Below are positions 12,301 to 23,489 of a DNA stretch of 64,000 bases, piece by piece (the stretch's first letter is position 1; the number at the start of each line of letters is the position of its first letter). This DNA is from Branchiostoma floridae (lineage: Eukaryota; Chordata; Leptocardii; Amphioxiformes; Branchiostomatidae). The notes under the pieces were generated by a model. The model did no database searches. It saw only the letters and a list, made by a program, of their open reading frames with translations, and was not told the DNA's origin. Made by a program: the position numbers and the translations under genes. The stretch is taken from positions 23,830,172 to 23,894,171 of the forward strand of contig NC_049988.1 in assembly GCF_000003815.2 (NCBI RefSeq), given 5' to 3'.

Positions 12301-15300
12301 CGGCGGAGATAGTTGCGGTAAGGGCGTTACAATTTCAGTCAAAGCGGAAACGGGAGGCGCTCCATAATATTACCTTGTTGGTGGACAAGAGTGCCCGGTT
12401 TTTGACATGCGGTCGATGCAGTTCTTAAGCTGGGTACGTATATATGTGACAAGTTTTCTACCCCGTTTGCTGCATGCATGGCATGTGCATACATGTTTAG
12501 GAGAAAAACCAAATTAAGAAGAAAGCAGCTCGGTCACTCACGGAGAGGGAGCTTGTACCACGTGTCAAATATAAGACACTACTACAAAGTCCGCTAGTGC
12601 AGAGTTCTGTCTCTTCTGCGTATACTGCTTTACATGTACGTCCTGCCCAGGAACAAAGTAATGCTATGCAGCGCCTACCCTTCCCAAAACAACTATACTC
12701 AGCCGGTGTAGCCTTCAACAAAGAAGGCATAGCATTTTTCTTTGGCCATTCCTGTCCCACTAGGACTGTTTTTGACCGTGTATTCGATATAGAACAGGGG
12801 ATTCTATTTGTTCGATATGGCGTTCGGCTTGGAGGGTCCATTTTGGTGCAGAGGTGCCTTGATGATATGCCTAAGCAAATCCAATAACACTTTTGGGATT
12901 AAGTACAGTAGTTTTCGGTAGTTTTTGACAAAGGAGTATATTTTTGGATTCTGTGCCCTGATTTTAAAACTAAATCACCTGACATTGGTATAGGAGTGCC
13001 CTAGACATATGCGTACATGTATACATTAACAGTTTTGGCATACAATACAACAAAATGATTATAATTTTGCATTTTTATGTCATTTTTTGACAAAAAATAC
13101 ACTTTTGGTTCTTGTACCCTGGTTTTACAACGGATTGACCTGAAATTTGGTATAGAGATGCCTTGATCATTTACCCATATAGATTCAATAATATTTCTGC
13201 CATACATTGCAATTTTTGACCAAAAACGTACGCTTATGGCACCTCTACCTGGTTTTACAACCAAATGACCTAAATTTTGGTGAAGGGGTGCACTAAATAT
13301 TTATTCAAATGAGAAATTTATAGATGTTGGCATAAACCACTTCAAAATGATATATTTGGCGATTTTTTGTCATTTTCCATCGGCCAGAGGGGTCAATGAC
13401 CTCAATGTCGATGACCCCCTGAAGACTGTACTTGCAGGCCTGTGCATGTCTATTTAACTTAATAGGCAAACAATCTTTTAGCCTGAATCAATATTGATTT
13501 GGCGAGCCTGGTGTTATCTGGAAGAGTCCTTTATTGCACGGATTGCACTTTTTCAATTCATCTTTTGACTTTGGTGATTATGGAAAGTCTTTCAGTGGGA
13601 CTATTTTTGGATTAGTCTATTTTGCAATTTTACATGGATTGTGCTGGAGTTCATTCTTGCACGGGGGGTATTTTTAAAAATCCATTTTTGGACTTTTTAA
13701 ACAGATTTATTTGTGGACTGCTCCACTTTACATAGGGGTATCACAGGTAGAGTCCACGCCATCACAGGTAGAATCCGCATAAAGCAAGCAGCTGCGGTGC
13801 CCTTTATCCAAACCAAGCCTTTGAGCACTTGTACAACCTGTTGCCCTCGTACCCTCTATCTGCAGGTGAGGCCATAAACCCAATGTACAGACAGAACCTG
13901 GAGGGCACGGATCCTGATACTGACTTACGACCGGATAGCATGGAGCCATATGCCGTCAGATATCAAGACGAAGATGCTGATGATGACAATGGCCTGTCAC
14001 AACAAAGGGGAGATGCTGGCTCTGTCAGGGGAGAAGGTGTCACTTCCGGGAAAGATGCTGGCATTTCTGGCACTTCCCGGAATGATACTGCCACTTCCGG
14101 GAATGATGACGGCACTACCGGGAATGATGACGGCACTACCGGGAATGATGACGGTACTACCGGGAATGATGCTGGTACGTCAGGCTCACCAATTGATGAC
14201 AGGAACAAGCGCGCCACTCACAAAGCAAGGCACGGACAGCATGTTCCAAACAGTCCTCTTCAAGAAGCTGGCGGTAAGATGTCTACATTTATATACTTCG
14301 TTTTCAAAAAGATTTGATACTATCGGGGGCCAATTTACGAAATTGTGTACATGAATTACGTTCAATTATTGGACTATTAAAACAAGTGACATAATAACAT
14401 AGAAAGAATATGGATCTTTATTTGCTCTCTGCCACCAAAGGGCCACAGCAATGTAACATAGACATACACTCAACAAAACAATGAAATCATAAATAACTAG
14501 ACACAAGTTACAAATGAAATCAATAAAACAAAGCCATCAATTGTACATCAGTTAAAATGAAATGAAAATATGATCAATATAAGGGCAGAACCAAAATCAT
14601 AGTTATATTAAACTTCATGAACAAAAGTGAAATCATGACAAGGACATGAACTTATGTGGAACAAATAACAATTTTTCAAGTGAATAAATAAATCAGAAGA
14701 AACAAAAACCTTGCGAGGGTTAGTCCTCACAATTAGTTATATCAAATGAAAATAATTGCACATCAACACAAAATAAATCATCAATCAAACATATGGAGGA
14801 CAAAGGTTATAAGCAGACAAGGACGACAGAAAGAGTGGTTGAACATTGATCTGTTTGTTTCTTAAATTGAAGGCATTGTAAATAAACTTTCCTAACTGTC
14901 TTATTAATGTTATAGTAGGGCCTGACATTAATTCCTTGAACTTGTGTGGGTCCGGTCGTGTGGCGTAGTATTTTGGCAGGTGTTGTGTTCTCAAACTATG
15001 TCAAAACGGGCATTCCATTACAAAGTGATACTCGCTTTCAATGACGCCTTCTAAACATAGAGGACATAATCTATCTTGTCTGTCCACATTTGTATGTCTA
15101 CCTGTTTCTATACTTAGCCCGTATGATGCACATTTCAGCTGTGCTAGTACTTTTCTGTGGTTAAAAACATTGATAACACTCAGATATTTTTCTGTCACAA
15201 ATCTGTCCTCGATTATGCAATATGTTTCTAGCCTATTAGTGTTTTCTATTTCATGGTTCCATATTTGAGTTGCCTGTAGTTTAGACCTTTTTTAAAGACC

Positions 15301-18300
15301 TCAAAAAATACTTCCTTATTACTTAATATGCATTGGCATAATACCGGCAGTAAGACTTATACCGGCCGATCAAAAATAATGGAATTTAAAGAGATCTACA
15401 CATGCAACAATAGTTATTTCTGAGGTGTGCACACTTCAGACATCTAGGTGTACAATACATCATTTACAAAGCATCGATAACAATGCATTCGAAGACAACA
15501 AGGCCAAAAGTTTTCAGTATCTTTTTCGGGGTAGGCAGCTCGTCGTGGGACGAACACACTGTCACATTCATTGCCAGATTTGTAGATCATAATTACACAT
15601 GCTCACGGCACAAGACGAACACAAGCGTTCGCAGAACTCAACCTTCGTGGAATGGGTGATGGTGCGGTGGTGGAGGGCTTATATGTAGACGTGTCATTGG
15701 CTAGCTTAACAGTGTATATGTTGTTGGAATTATACATGGATTTTGATGTGTTTGGTTGTGTTGCATGGTTTATTGGGAGTGGAATAATTGGTTTGGGCAG
15801 ATCGTGCTGATATTTGGGTGGTATGACGGCGAGGTTGTTTGATTTGGATGGTGAAAGTTTTGAGTGTGGTTTGTTAATGCGGTCGTTACGTTATTGTGTG
15901 TGAGCTTCCTTTAGTTATGTGTCGTCCGCAGAGCGTCGCTTGTAAGTGGAAGTGAGAAGGCGAGGTGTTGATAGGATGTTGTTGGTTTTAAATATGAAAC
16001 TGTGAGTTGCATGTCAGGATGAGCGTATTCTACGTCAGGCCGACATTATTGGAGACTTTTATATGTCATTAAGAATCTAAACGGCAAGTTACTTGGAATC
16101 TTGGCAGTAGGTGGTCAATGTTATCTGTGAAATGCATTGAGAAGTTGTAGAATATAATGCGAAGACACAGGGCTTGTGGTTTTTACTATGGAATGGAATG
16201 TATGTGTACGTTATGGCCTGCTACAAATTGTGTAAAATGAAACCGTGTCTCTACGATTTACGGGAGCTGAAGAAGGCCTGCTTACGTTTTTGGGGAGAAA
16301 GCATGGAGACCGTCACATAGGGAGGTGCGCCGGATGTCTTCCTAATTCTCCTCTAACTGCTGTATTTGATGCATTATGTCTAACTCCTAGGTAATACTTA
16401 CAAAATTTATTGTGTACTATTTCTAGTTGTTTACACGGATGGAACCCCCAAATTTCGCACCCGTACATAATAATAGGCAAAATCATAGTATCAAACAATT
16501 TAAAGACTAACTCTGGGGATAATACACCACAAACTTGTGAATCCTCTTCTTGAGTATGAAAATTGCTTTGGATGCCTGTGATGCAAGAGTGTCCTGAGCC
16601 CTATACCAGTTTCCCCTAGAAGAGATGGTTATACCTAGGTACTTGTAAGTGCTTACAACTTCAACTTTCTTTCCACCATAGAACCATCTCTCCGACCGCC
16701 TTAACTTACCTCCATTCCGAAAAACTATCACTTTCGTCTTAACTAAATTTACTGTCATCTGCCATTTTTCACAATATTTGTTAAGTGCATTAAGGACCCT
16801 TTGCAGACCTACTATTGAGTCGGCACACAAGGCTAGATCATCTGCGAACATTAAGCTTAAAATTTCAACATCATCCACTTGTATACCTCTACAACCACTT
16901 TGTGACAAATAATCATCTAAGTCACTTAAAAAGAAGGCAAATAAGAAGGGGGATAATATACACCCCTGTCTTACCCCTCTATTGCATGATCTGGAAAATC
17001 ATGTGGTATTGACTCTATCTCAAACGAGATGTTGAAATATGGGGCAGAAAAGATATGCGAACCACTGGTCATTCTCTTTAATACAATCCTTTCCAACCAC
17101 AAGTTTCCATCAAACTGGAACACAAGCATCCTTACACCAATTTTTAAATCTGGCGACAAATCTAATGTAGATAATTATAGAGGAATCGCTATCTCAAGCT
17201 GCCTATCCAAATTGTTCACATTCCTTTTAAACAGTCGCTTACAGAAATTCGTTGAAAGCAATTGTCTGCTAGCCGACACTCAATTCGGATTCAGAAGAAA
17301 GTGCCGAACCTCTGACAATGTATTTATCCTGAAAGCTCTTATTGAGAAATATATTGAAAAAAAGGGAGGGAAATTATATGTTTGCTTTGTTGACATGAAG
17401 AAAGCGTTTGACAGTGTATGGCGGGACGGTTTATTCTACAAATTGTTAAATCTTGGTGTTGGCGGCAAATTCTTCAATGTATTGCAATCCATGTACCTCA
17501 ATGTTAACTATACTGTCAGATTACAAAATGGCCTGTCAAGCCCTTTTGTTTCCACATGCGGAGTAAGACAAGGCTGCAATCTCAGTCCATTATTATTCAA
17601 TATTTTTATTAACGACCCACCTCAATGCTTTGATGATAAATGTGATGACGCAATTTTGAATTCTAAACCACCCAACTGTCTATCTTGGGCAGATGACTTA
17701 GCCTTGATCTCATTGTCGAAAGAGGGGCTTAAGAATTGTATCAATAACCTGGAAGCTTATTGCAACAAATGGAAATTAAGGGTCAATGTATCCAACACGA
17801 AAGTACTGGTTTTTACAAAAGGTTCTATTAACAGATTATCAAACAAATTCTATATATATATGGCAAAGAGATACAAGTAGCCGACAGTTATACTTACCTT
17901 GGTATTCCCCTGACTTCTTCGGGTAAGTTTAAAGCAGCCAGGAAATATTTAACCCTCAAACACCCGAGTGGGGTCCATTTGGACCCCAGACATAAATTTT
18001 GAAGTGCCATTTGAACATTTTTTATCTGACGAAAAAATCCTTCCGTGACTTTGTCAGCCAATACCTTTTATACCTTCTCCTAAGTTTTTATGAATATTGG
18101 TACAATACTGTGGAAGCTATAAAGAAAGTCCGTGATTAGTCCGTCCGGGGTCCAAACGGACCCCAGCCAAAAAGTGCAGGTTTTGAAACAAACTTTTGAG
18201 TCTAACTCCTTAACTACTTATCCTATCACCACCAAACGTTCAGAGAATAGTAAACATGTAAAACTAAATCCTCCTAAAAACTTCTGTGTCATCATCATAT

Positions 18301-21300
18301 AATATGACGACATTATGACGTCATTTAGCTTATAAGGGCGGCCATCTTGGATTTTGACTAATGACGTCATGAAATTAGCGTAAATTATAAATTTTGAATC
18401 ATGAAAATAGCATTTAACTTCATAGAATCTTATTGTTGTAAGAAAACAAGCATGGTTTACCAAAAAACCTTGTTGAAATCGAAATTGGAAAATATTTGCA
18501 AAAATATGCCTGTCAGAATTCCGTTGCCATGGCAACCCTAAATAATGATAAATTTACTTTATTGACAAAAATATTTTGCTAACAATATTTTGTGATATAT
18601 TACCAAGTTTGGTAGCTTTAGCCCTAGCCGTTCATGAGTTATGCGACATAAAGCTTGCTGAGGGCCTCAAAATTCCCCTCTCTGGTCAGAATGGGTTTAG
18701 TGCAAAACATGGTCCTTCTGATCTTTTGCACAGATTATGATAATGAGGTGGAATTTGCAACACCTTAACATGTCAAAATATTCCTCTTACATTGACGAAG
18801 CAATGTATGCACAATGATCACCGATAGGAATTGGAACTGAGATTTGATTTGATTTGATTTGATTTATTGGAATTGCAAACAATACAATACACGTGGGACA
18901 CAGGCAGTGATATGCTGGTGTCGTGGCCCACACATGAATACATACATACATATCAATTTGTACAATTGTTAAAATACAATCATTGCATACAATTTAAAAT
19001 TACAATACAATCTATAAATCTGGGTATCAATCAGTCAGTCCAGTTTGCCAGTCTTTGTTTAAACAATCTGAGACTACCAGCTTGCTTTATTGCCTGGGGA
19101 AGATCGTTCCAGAGACGGGAAGCGTGCGGAATGAAGCTTGACTGGTAAGTCTGGGTCCTGCAGCGTGGTATGTGGAGATGGGTAGAGTTGCGAAGCCGTA
19201 GGCGTGTGGTTCTGTGCTCGCCTCTTGTGGTGGGTATCAGCGGTTGCAGGTGAGGAGGGACTAAGCCATTCACCAGTTTATACATGAGAACCATGGACTG
19301 GGAATGTCTTCTAGTTGCTAGGCTGTCCCATCCAAGTTCCTGCATGACGACGCTTGATGGTGTTCGTCTAGCGGCCCCGGTGACAAGGCAGGCGGCTTGG
19401 TAGTGAACTCGCTCCAACATCTTGCTGGATGAAGAAGCCAGGTCCCCTAGCAGTACAGAGGCGTACTCCAGTTTTGGTCGAACCATCGTGTTGTACGCCA
19501 TCTCTAGTGCCTCCCGGGATAGCTTGCCTCTGAGTTTCCACAGGAATCCCAGAGTTCTCCTGGCCTTGTTAGATGTAGTCTGGACGTGTTCAGTCCAACG
19601 TAAGGTCTGGTGGATGGTGGTGCCCAGGTGAGTATAGAACGGCACTTGTTCAACTATCTGTCCAGCTATGTAGAGATGTAATGAACAAAACAGTTTGGGA
19701 AACGGACCCCACTCGGTCATTTTAGTCGCAAAAAAAGGTCGGGTGCTTGAGGGTTAAACACTAAAGCCATGAGAGCTTTATTCAAACTGAAGTCACTTTT
19801 ATTCTCTGAAAAGAACATTCCAATTCATTTAGGAATGAGCCTTTTCAACCTGGTGAAAACTATCCCAAGGAGGCCCAGGTATCTTCTTTCAGATAGGAAT
19901 ATCAACTGATTTAATCATGCAAATAAAGACCTTATTTGCACTATTAACGTGAAATAGCATAATTCCATTGACATTATTATAATTCACACCTAATTCCTTT
20001 TATCAGACTGCGCGTACCCGGATGGAACAAGCGGTCTTGGTGCTCTTTGTACCTCCATCCGCTCCCAGCAAGGCTACATGGTCGCCGGCATTGCCATGCT
20101 GCTAAGCCTGGTCGCTGTGGGACTCGCTCCTCTGACGTTCATCAATATACAGGTAAACACACCTGTTCCACAAGCCTGTCATGAATCAATTTTCTGACAA
20201 TACTTCTATTTTCTTTACTGAGTCTATCAGGTCAGAATTTTCTGCTTTACATTTTTCTTACATTTGGTATTCTAAAGTACGTACGTACGTTTATATGTTT
20301 GCAGGAGATACATCAACTGTCCACCACTCTTGACGCTTTAAAGCACAACCAAGACGACATTCGCCAACTGTCAACCACTGTCAAGTGTGACAAAGACAAC
20401 ATATCCACCACAGTTGACGCCTTGAAGCGCAACGAAGACGACATGCGTCAACTGTCCAGTACTGTTGACGCCTTGAAGCACAAACAAGACAACATGTCCG
20501 CCACTGTTGACGCCTTGAAGAGTGACCAAGACAACATGTCCACAACGGTTAGTGCCTTGAAGCGCAACCAAGAGAATGTGTGCTCCACTGTTGACGCCTC
20601 AAAACGCAACCAAGACGACATACACCAAATGTCCACCACTGTCGAAACTTCAAAGCGCGACCAAGACGACATGCGCCAACTTTCCACCATTGTTGACGCC
20701 TTGAAGCGAGACCAAGACGATTTGTCCACCACTGTTGACGCCATAAAGCGCGACCAAGACGACATGCGCCAACTTTCCGCCACTGTTGACGCCTTCAAGC
20801 GCGACCAAGACGACATGACCACCACTGTTGACGCCTTGAAGCTCGACCAAGACGACATGTCCACCGCTGTTGACGCCTTGAAGCGCGGCCAAGACGACAT
20901 GTCCACCACTGTTGACGCCTTGAAGCGCGACCAAGACGACATGCGCCAACTGTCCACCACTGTTGGCGCCTTGAAGCGCGGCCAAGACAACATGCGCCAA
21001 CTGTCCACCACTGTTGACGCCTTGAAGCGCGACCAAGACGACATGCGCCAACTTTCCGCCACTGTTGACGCCTTGAAGCGCGACCAAGACGACATGACCA
21101 CCACTGTTGACGCTTTGAAGCTCGACCAAGACGACATGTCCACCACTGTTGACGCCTTGAAGCGGGACCAAGACGACATGCGCCAACTGTCCACCACTGT
21201 TGGCGCCTTGAAGCGCGGCCAAGACGGCATGTCCACCACTTTTGACGCTTTGAGGCGTGACCTGGACATGGAGCGAAGCCGAACCGCCGCCTTGGAGCAG

Positions 21301-22155
21301 CGTCTTCATGAGATGAGTAAAACGCTAGGTAAGTTGGGTATCCGCTGTTATGTGCACTATTTGTTATTGGTTCTTGAACAATATCATTGGTATGCAAACA
21401 GAAGGTCTGTCATCGTTATTCCATGAAATGATGTCATTTACCTTATCAATAATTCCTATGCATGATTTATGCATTAATCGATAAAATACTTGTGGCATTG
21501 ATTATCATATTATTTTTAATATCAATAATATACTTACATGACTTGTGTACATGTTGTTTTCATATAGTGTTTTCCTGACTGATTTTTGTTATCGATTATA
21601 ATGGTATCATGTAAAACTACATACCTAATGGGATATAGTATGTTCGTCTGGTGTAGTAAATGTGATGATATGCTATCACTAAAATCTTTCCATACGTCTG
21701 TTGTTGACTCAACTGTTTTCCAGCATCTTGTCCTGAAGGTTATATGGTGAGGAATGGAATCTGCTACAAGGCCTTCAACACAGAGAAGACCTTCAGCGAT
21801 GCGGCCCTGGCCTGTCGTGATGACGGCGGCACCCTCGCCATGCCCCGAGACAACGAGACCAACGCCTTTATGATACTCTTGCAAAACACAGTGGGCGCCA
21901 GTACTAAGCAGTTCTGGATCGGTCTGCACAATCAGCGTGCAACAGGATATCATGAGCATGAGTATGAGTGGTTGGATGGTACTGCACTTGGGACGGACGA
22001 CTCCTGGGCTCAGGGAGAACCAAAAAGGGGGGCGAAACGATGCGTTCTTTACTTCTCATACCGTGGACAATATTATCCCAAGAATGGGGGCCAATGGAGG
22101 ACCAGCCAATGCTTCGATAGGCAGCGGTTTCGCTTTATATGCCAAACTAATCCAG
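9350..22155 (+). CDS. Type II transmembrane C-type lectin-like protein (gene span, 9 exons)
   Basis: Exons inferred from phase-compatible splice sites: 9350-9389, 10193-10285, 10988-11080, 11266-11358, 11508-11600, 13866-14273, 20007-20152, 20305-21328 and 21724-22155. N to C: short cytoplasmic start, up to four 31-residue NPMY/NPMH cassettes, an acidic G/N/D/T tail, one transmembrane helix, a stalk of about 340 residues, and a CTLD. The stop would come from a downstream terminal exon such as 24539 (-RP-stop). It is likely a surface lectin or signalling receptor. Its carbohydrate motifs are atypical, so sugar binding is uncertain. Whether all cassettes join one mRNA needs transcripts. Confidence 0.75.
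9598..9790 (+). mobile_element. SINE 3' part
   Basis: Ends in GCACGTAAAAGAACCCA, the same tail word as copies near 35761 and 53196. The tRNA head is not preserved. It lies in lectin intron 1. Confidence 0.5.
10193..10285 (+). CDS. Lectin cassette exon copy 1 (NPMH)
   Basis: 93 bp, phase 1 at both ends, acceptor TTTTCCTCCAG, donor GTAAAA. Encodes G-TTPMQQPQTDWQ...PNPMHASGE. The tyrosine of the NPMY motif in the other copies is His here, so this copy should not act as a classical NPxY site. Confidence 0.75.
10988..11080 (+). CDS. Lectin cassette exon copy 2 (NPMY)
   Basis: 93 bp, phase 1-1, acceptor TTTTCGTCCAG, donor GTACTT. Same TTPMQQPQTDWQ start and a PNPMYASGE end. NPxY motifs in cytoplasmic tails commonly bind PTB domains or clathrin adaptors. 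Confidence 0.75.
11266..11358 (+). CDS. Lectin cassette exon copy 3 (NPMY)
   Basis: 93 bp, phase 1-1, acceptor TTTTCCTCCAG, donor GTAGAA. Encodes TTPIQQPQTDWQ ... FPNPMYASGE. Can be skipped or included without changing frame. Confidence 0.75.
11508..11600 (+). CDS. Lectin cassette exon copy 4 (NPMY, acceptor changed)
   Basis: 93 bp, frame intact, PNPMYASGE present, donor GTAGAT. The acceptor reads TTTTCCTCCGG instead of CCAG, so the invariant AG is lost. The copy is probably skipped or uses another acceptor, unless this base is an assembly error. Confidence 0.5.
11601..13865. other. Intron with ~200-bp degenerate repeats and an unidentified insert
   Basis: Words such as TGAAATTTGGTATAGGAGTG, ACATATGCG and CACTTTTGGC recur at 11815-12060 and 12940-13300 about every 200 bp. 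Between them, 12060-12900 holds a plus-strand open frame of 96 codons (12597-12887) that I do not recognise; it may be a transposon remnant. No further copy of the 93-bp cassette was found. Confidence 0.5.
13866..14273 (+). CDS. Lectin exon, acidic cytoplasmic segment
   Basis: 408 bp, acceptor CTATCTGCAG, donor GTAAGA, phase 1-1. Begins GEAINPMYRQNLEG, so it carries one more NPMY. Then an acidic run DEDADDDN and a 7-residue repeat GNDDGTT (21 bp, about four units with variants). Expected to be cytoplasmic because it precedes the single membrane helix. Confidence 0.7.
14400..16975 (-). mobile_element. Non-LTR retrotransposon, 5'-truncated, interrupted
   Basis: The minus strand encodes a reverse transcriptase starting at the motif GVRQGC, then FADDLAL (catalytic), YLGI, then after a frameshift near 16500 the thumb region IIMYGCEIWGF. 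Non-homologous sequence (about 15290-16310) follows. The C-terminal part at 15200-14785 has CPLC...HFVMECPF, a zinc-knuckle-like ending typical of LINE C-termini. 3'UTR-like sequence reaches about 14400. Not functional as it stands. Confidence 0.75.
17953..19753. mobile_element. Non-autonomous piggyBac-type element in TTAA
   Basis: TTAA at 17949-17952 and 19754-19757 flank inverted termini CCCTCAAACACCCGA / complement CCCTCAAGCACCCGA, with subterminal GTGGGGTCC inverted motifs. Removing the element and one TTAA restores the host LINE frame (ARKYL-NTKAMRALFKLK). No transposase frame; the right half is filled by a LINE fragment. TTAA duplication and CCCT ends are the piggyBac hallmark. Confidence 0.85.
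18838..19712 (-). mobile_element. CR1/L2-like LINE 3' fragment inside the piggyBac element
   Basis: Minus-strand frame 19700-19031 matches the C-terminal end of a chordate CR1/L2-type reverse transcriptase: YTHLGTTI, NKARRTLGFLWK, VRPKLEYAS, LGWDSL, LWNDLP. The 3' end is a run of ATCAA units (18838-18866 on plus), the usual tail of such LINEs. The ORF's apparent start MTEWGP lies in piggyBac terminal sequence, so it is not a natural start. Confidence 0.85.
20007..20152 (+). CDS. Lectin exon, transmembrane segment
   Basis: 146 bp, acceptor TTTTATCAG, donor GTAAAC, phase 1 to 0. Encodes DCAYPDGTSGLG then a hydrophobic stretch beginning YMVAGIAMLLSLVAVGL. No signal peptide precedes it, so a type II signal-anchor is likely. 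Confidence 0.75.
20305..21328 (+). CDS. Lectin exon, repetitive coiled-coil stalk
   Basis: 1024 bp, acceptor TATGTTTGCAG, donor GTAAGT, phase 0 to 1. About 341 residues of alternating 14-residue (DALKRDQDDMSTTV) and 17-residue (DALKRDQDDMRQLSTTV) units, rich in charged heptad-like patterns, ending in MERSRTAALEQRL. Middle units are almost identical at DNA level, so the array expanded recently. The 200-273 aa minus-strand frames here are shadows of the repeat. Expected role: spacer and oligomerisation stalk. Confidence 0.8.
21724..22155 (+). CDS. Lectin exon, C-type lectin-like domain 1
   Basis: 432 bp, acceptor TGTTTTCCAG, donor GTACTA, phase 1-1. Long-form CTLD: SCPEGY, YKAF, a cysteine after ALA, WIGLHNQ, WLDGTAL, then cysteines in KRCVLY, SQCFD and FICQ. 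The usual EPN/QPD position reads GEPKRG and no WND is seen (GGQWRTSQC), so Ca-dependent sugar binding is doubtful. The intron resumes with LINE-like sequence only a few bases after the donor. Confidence 0.85.
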
Positions 22156-22160
22156 GTACT

Positions 22161-22290
22161 ATTTGATTTGATTGATTTTGATTTTATTTATTTGCACATA
22201 AAAAAGGGCATACATAAAGTAAAGATAAATGATACTTAAAAACCGTGCGGGAGAGAGGTAGAAGCCAAAAAAGGCTTACAGTAGCCCTCC
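22161..22290 (-). mobile_element. LINE 3' tail next to the CTLD donor
   Basis: ATTTGATTTGATTGATTTTG followed by TTTATTTGCACATAAAAAAGG resembles the inverted 3' end of CR1/L2-type elements (compare 18838 and 60615). It starts about 5 bp into the intron. 22291-22760 shows AT-rich intron with nothing else. Confidence 0.55.
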
Positions 22291-22767
22291 TCTTAACAAC
22301 TATTTTGAACACAATTCGAATGAAATAATTGGAATGGTAAACAAATGATAACAAAACATAAATGTGTAACAACAGTTAGATGATTGACAATAAAGCAAAT
22401 TTAAAACAAATGATTACAAATCATAAATGAGTAACCACGTTAACATGATCATTAGATGATCAACGATAAGGCAATGTAGCAAGTAACATGAATGAAAATA
22501 TCTAACAGAGTAATAACAAATCAATAGATAGTACAATAACAAATCATAGATACATAGCAAATATTCTAGAAAGAAAGAAAAAAACAAGGAAATGTAGCAA
22601 TTTAAGTCCCTGAATGAACATATGTTAACATATATTTATAACCGTCATATTTCAAAAAAACTTTCTCTTTTTAATTAGTAAACTGACTGAGCACGTTAGT
22701 TCAACCTCCATATCCAATGTTATGAACACATCATTTCACATTCACTACTGCTAATAATATAGTCGCA

Positions 22768-23086
22768 TTCTCAATCGGAGCCCGGCCGGGCAATTTTCTA
22801 GAACAGAAATTATGATAGAAGAAGAAGAAGAACTTAACCGTGCAACAATTGTAACATGTACAATGTATGGCAGTCTGTACGTACATGAAAGTTGAACTAA
22901 ATATATTACTAATATCCAACTATGTTTATGCTCTAATCCAAATTTTGATATCAATGACAGCAAAAACACAAACCATGCCCAAAATATTCAAGCCAATAAC
23001 TTTGGCATGATTAGTGGCATACATTTGAAAGTTTTTTCTCCCAAGACAGCCGGACCGGGCCCGGTTGGGAAATGTAACCCTTGCAT
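22768..23086. mobile_element. MITE with CCCGGCCGGGC termini
   Basis: Inverted GC-rich ends (GAGCCCGGCCGGGCAATTTT; right end complement of CCGGACCGGGCCCGGTTGGG) flank about 300 bp of AT-rich DNA. Related ends occur at 26943-27120, 48722-48921 and 62736-62775. 23087-23489 shows no gene. Confidence 0.65.
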
Positions 23087-23489
23087 AACTCCTTAATTAT
23101 GTTGCACTTCCTTGCGTCCTACTACTTGTTTCCTTACTCCTAACTTTCAATTTTCTAACTCATATCCATGCATTATTAACGTTAACTAAGTTACGGTTGA
23201 TTTTTTAGTGTAATGTGTTTTCATTCTATTAGTTCCTCTTTTCATTATCCGTACTTATTTCTTTTGTTTGATAAGTTATAAAACTAGGCGTAGCTTTTGG
23301 CCTTCCTTGCACTGTTACGAGTTCTTTTATAATTCATTATCATGTATTTTTGTGCAAAACTCATTTTTCCAGTTCGTGCATAGCCGACATGCGGAGTTCA
23401 AACCAACGCTGTCCTGCGGTTCTCCTACAATCTACAGAAAAAAATTTACCATAGAATTATTCAATTAGGCCAAATAAATAACTTTTTTT

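Larger units (their letters stand above)
16985..19905 (+). mobile_element. Second non-LTR retrotransposon, split by a piggyBac insertion
   Basis: Open frame 17029-17880 encodes reverse transcriptase motifs NYRGIAI, FGFRRKC, FVDMKKAFDSVW, GVRQGCNLSPLLF and WADDLAL. A slip in a TATATATATATGG tract near 17855-17865 shifts the frame; the +1 frame continues YTYLGIPL. The ORF is interrupted at 17952 and resumes at 19754. The RT differs clearly from the neighbour on the minus strand, so it is a separate family or subfamily. The tail is lost after about 19905. Confidence 0.8.

Noticed and set aside
12597-12887. 96-residue plus ORF as a gene
   Set aside because: No recognised domain and no splice signals that fit; it lies between degenerate repeats. 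Left as an unidentified insert.
19031-19720. 229-residue minus ORF as a host gene
   Set aside because: Its body is a LINE reverse transcriptase C-terminus and its start lies in the piggyBac end.
20371-21397. 200-273 residue minus-strand ORFs opposite the lectin stalk
   Set aside because: Shadows of the 42/51-bp repeat. The plus frame has splice sites and phases that fit the gene.
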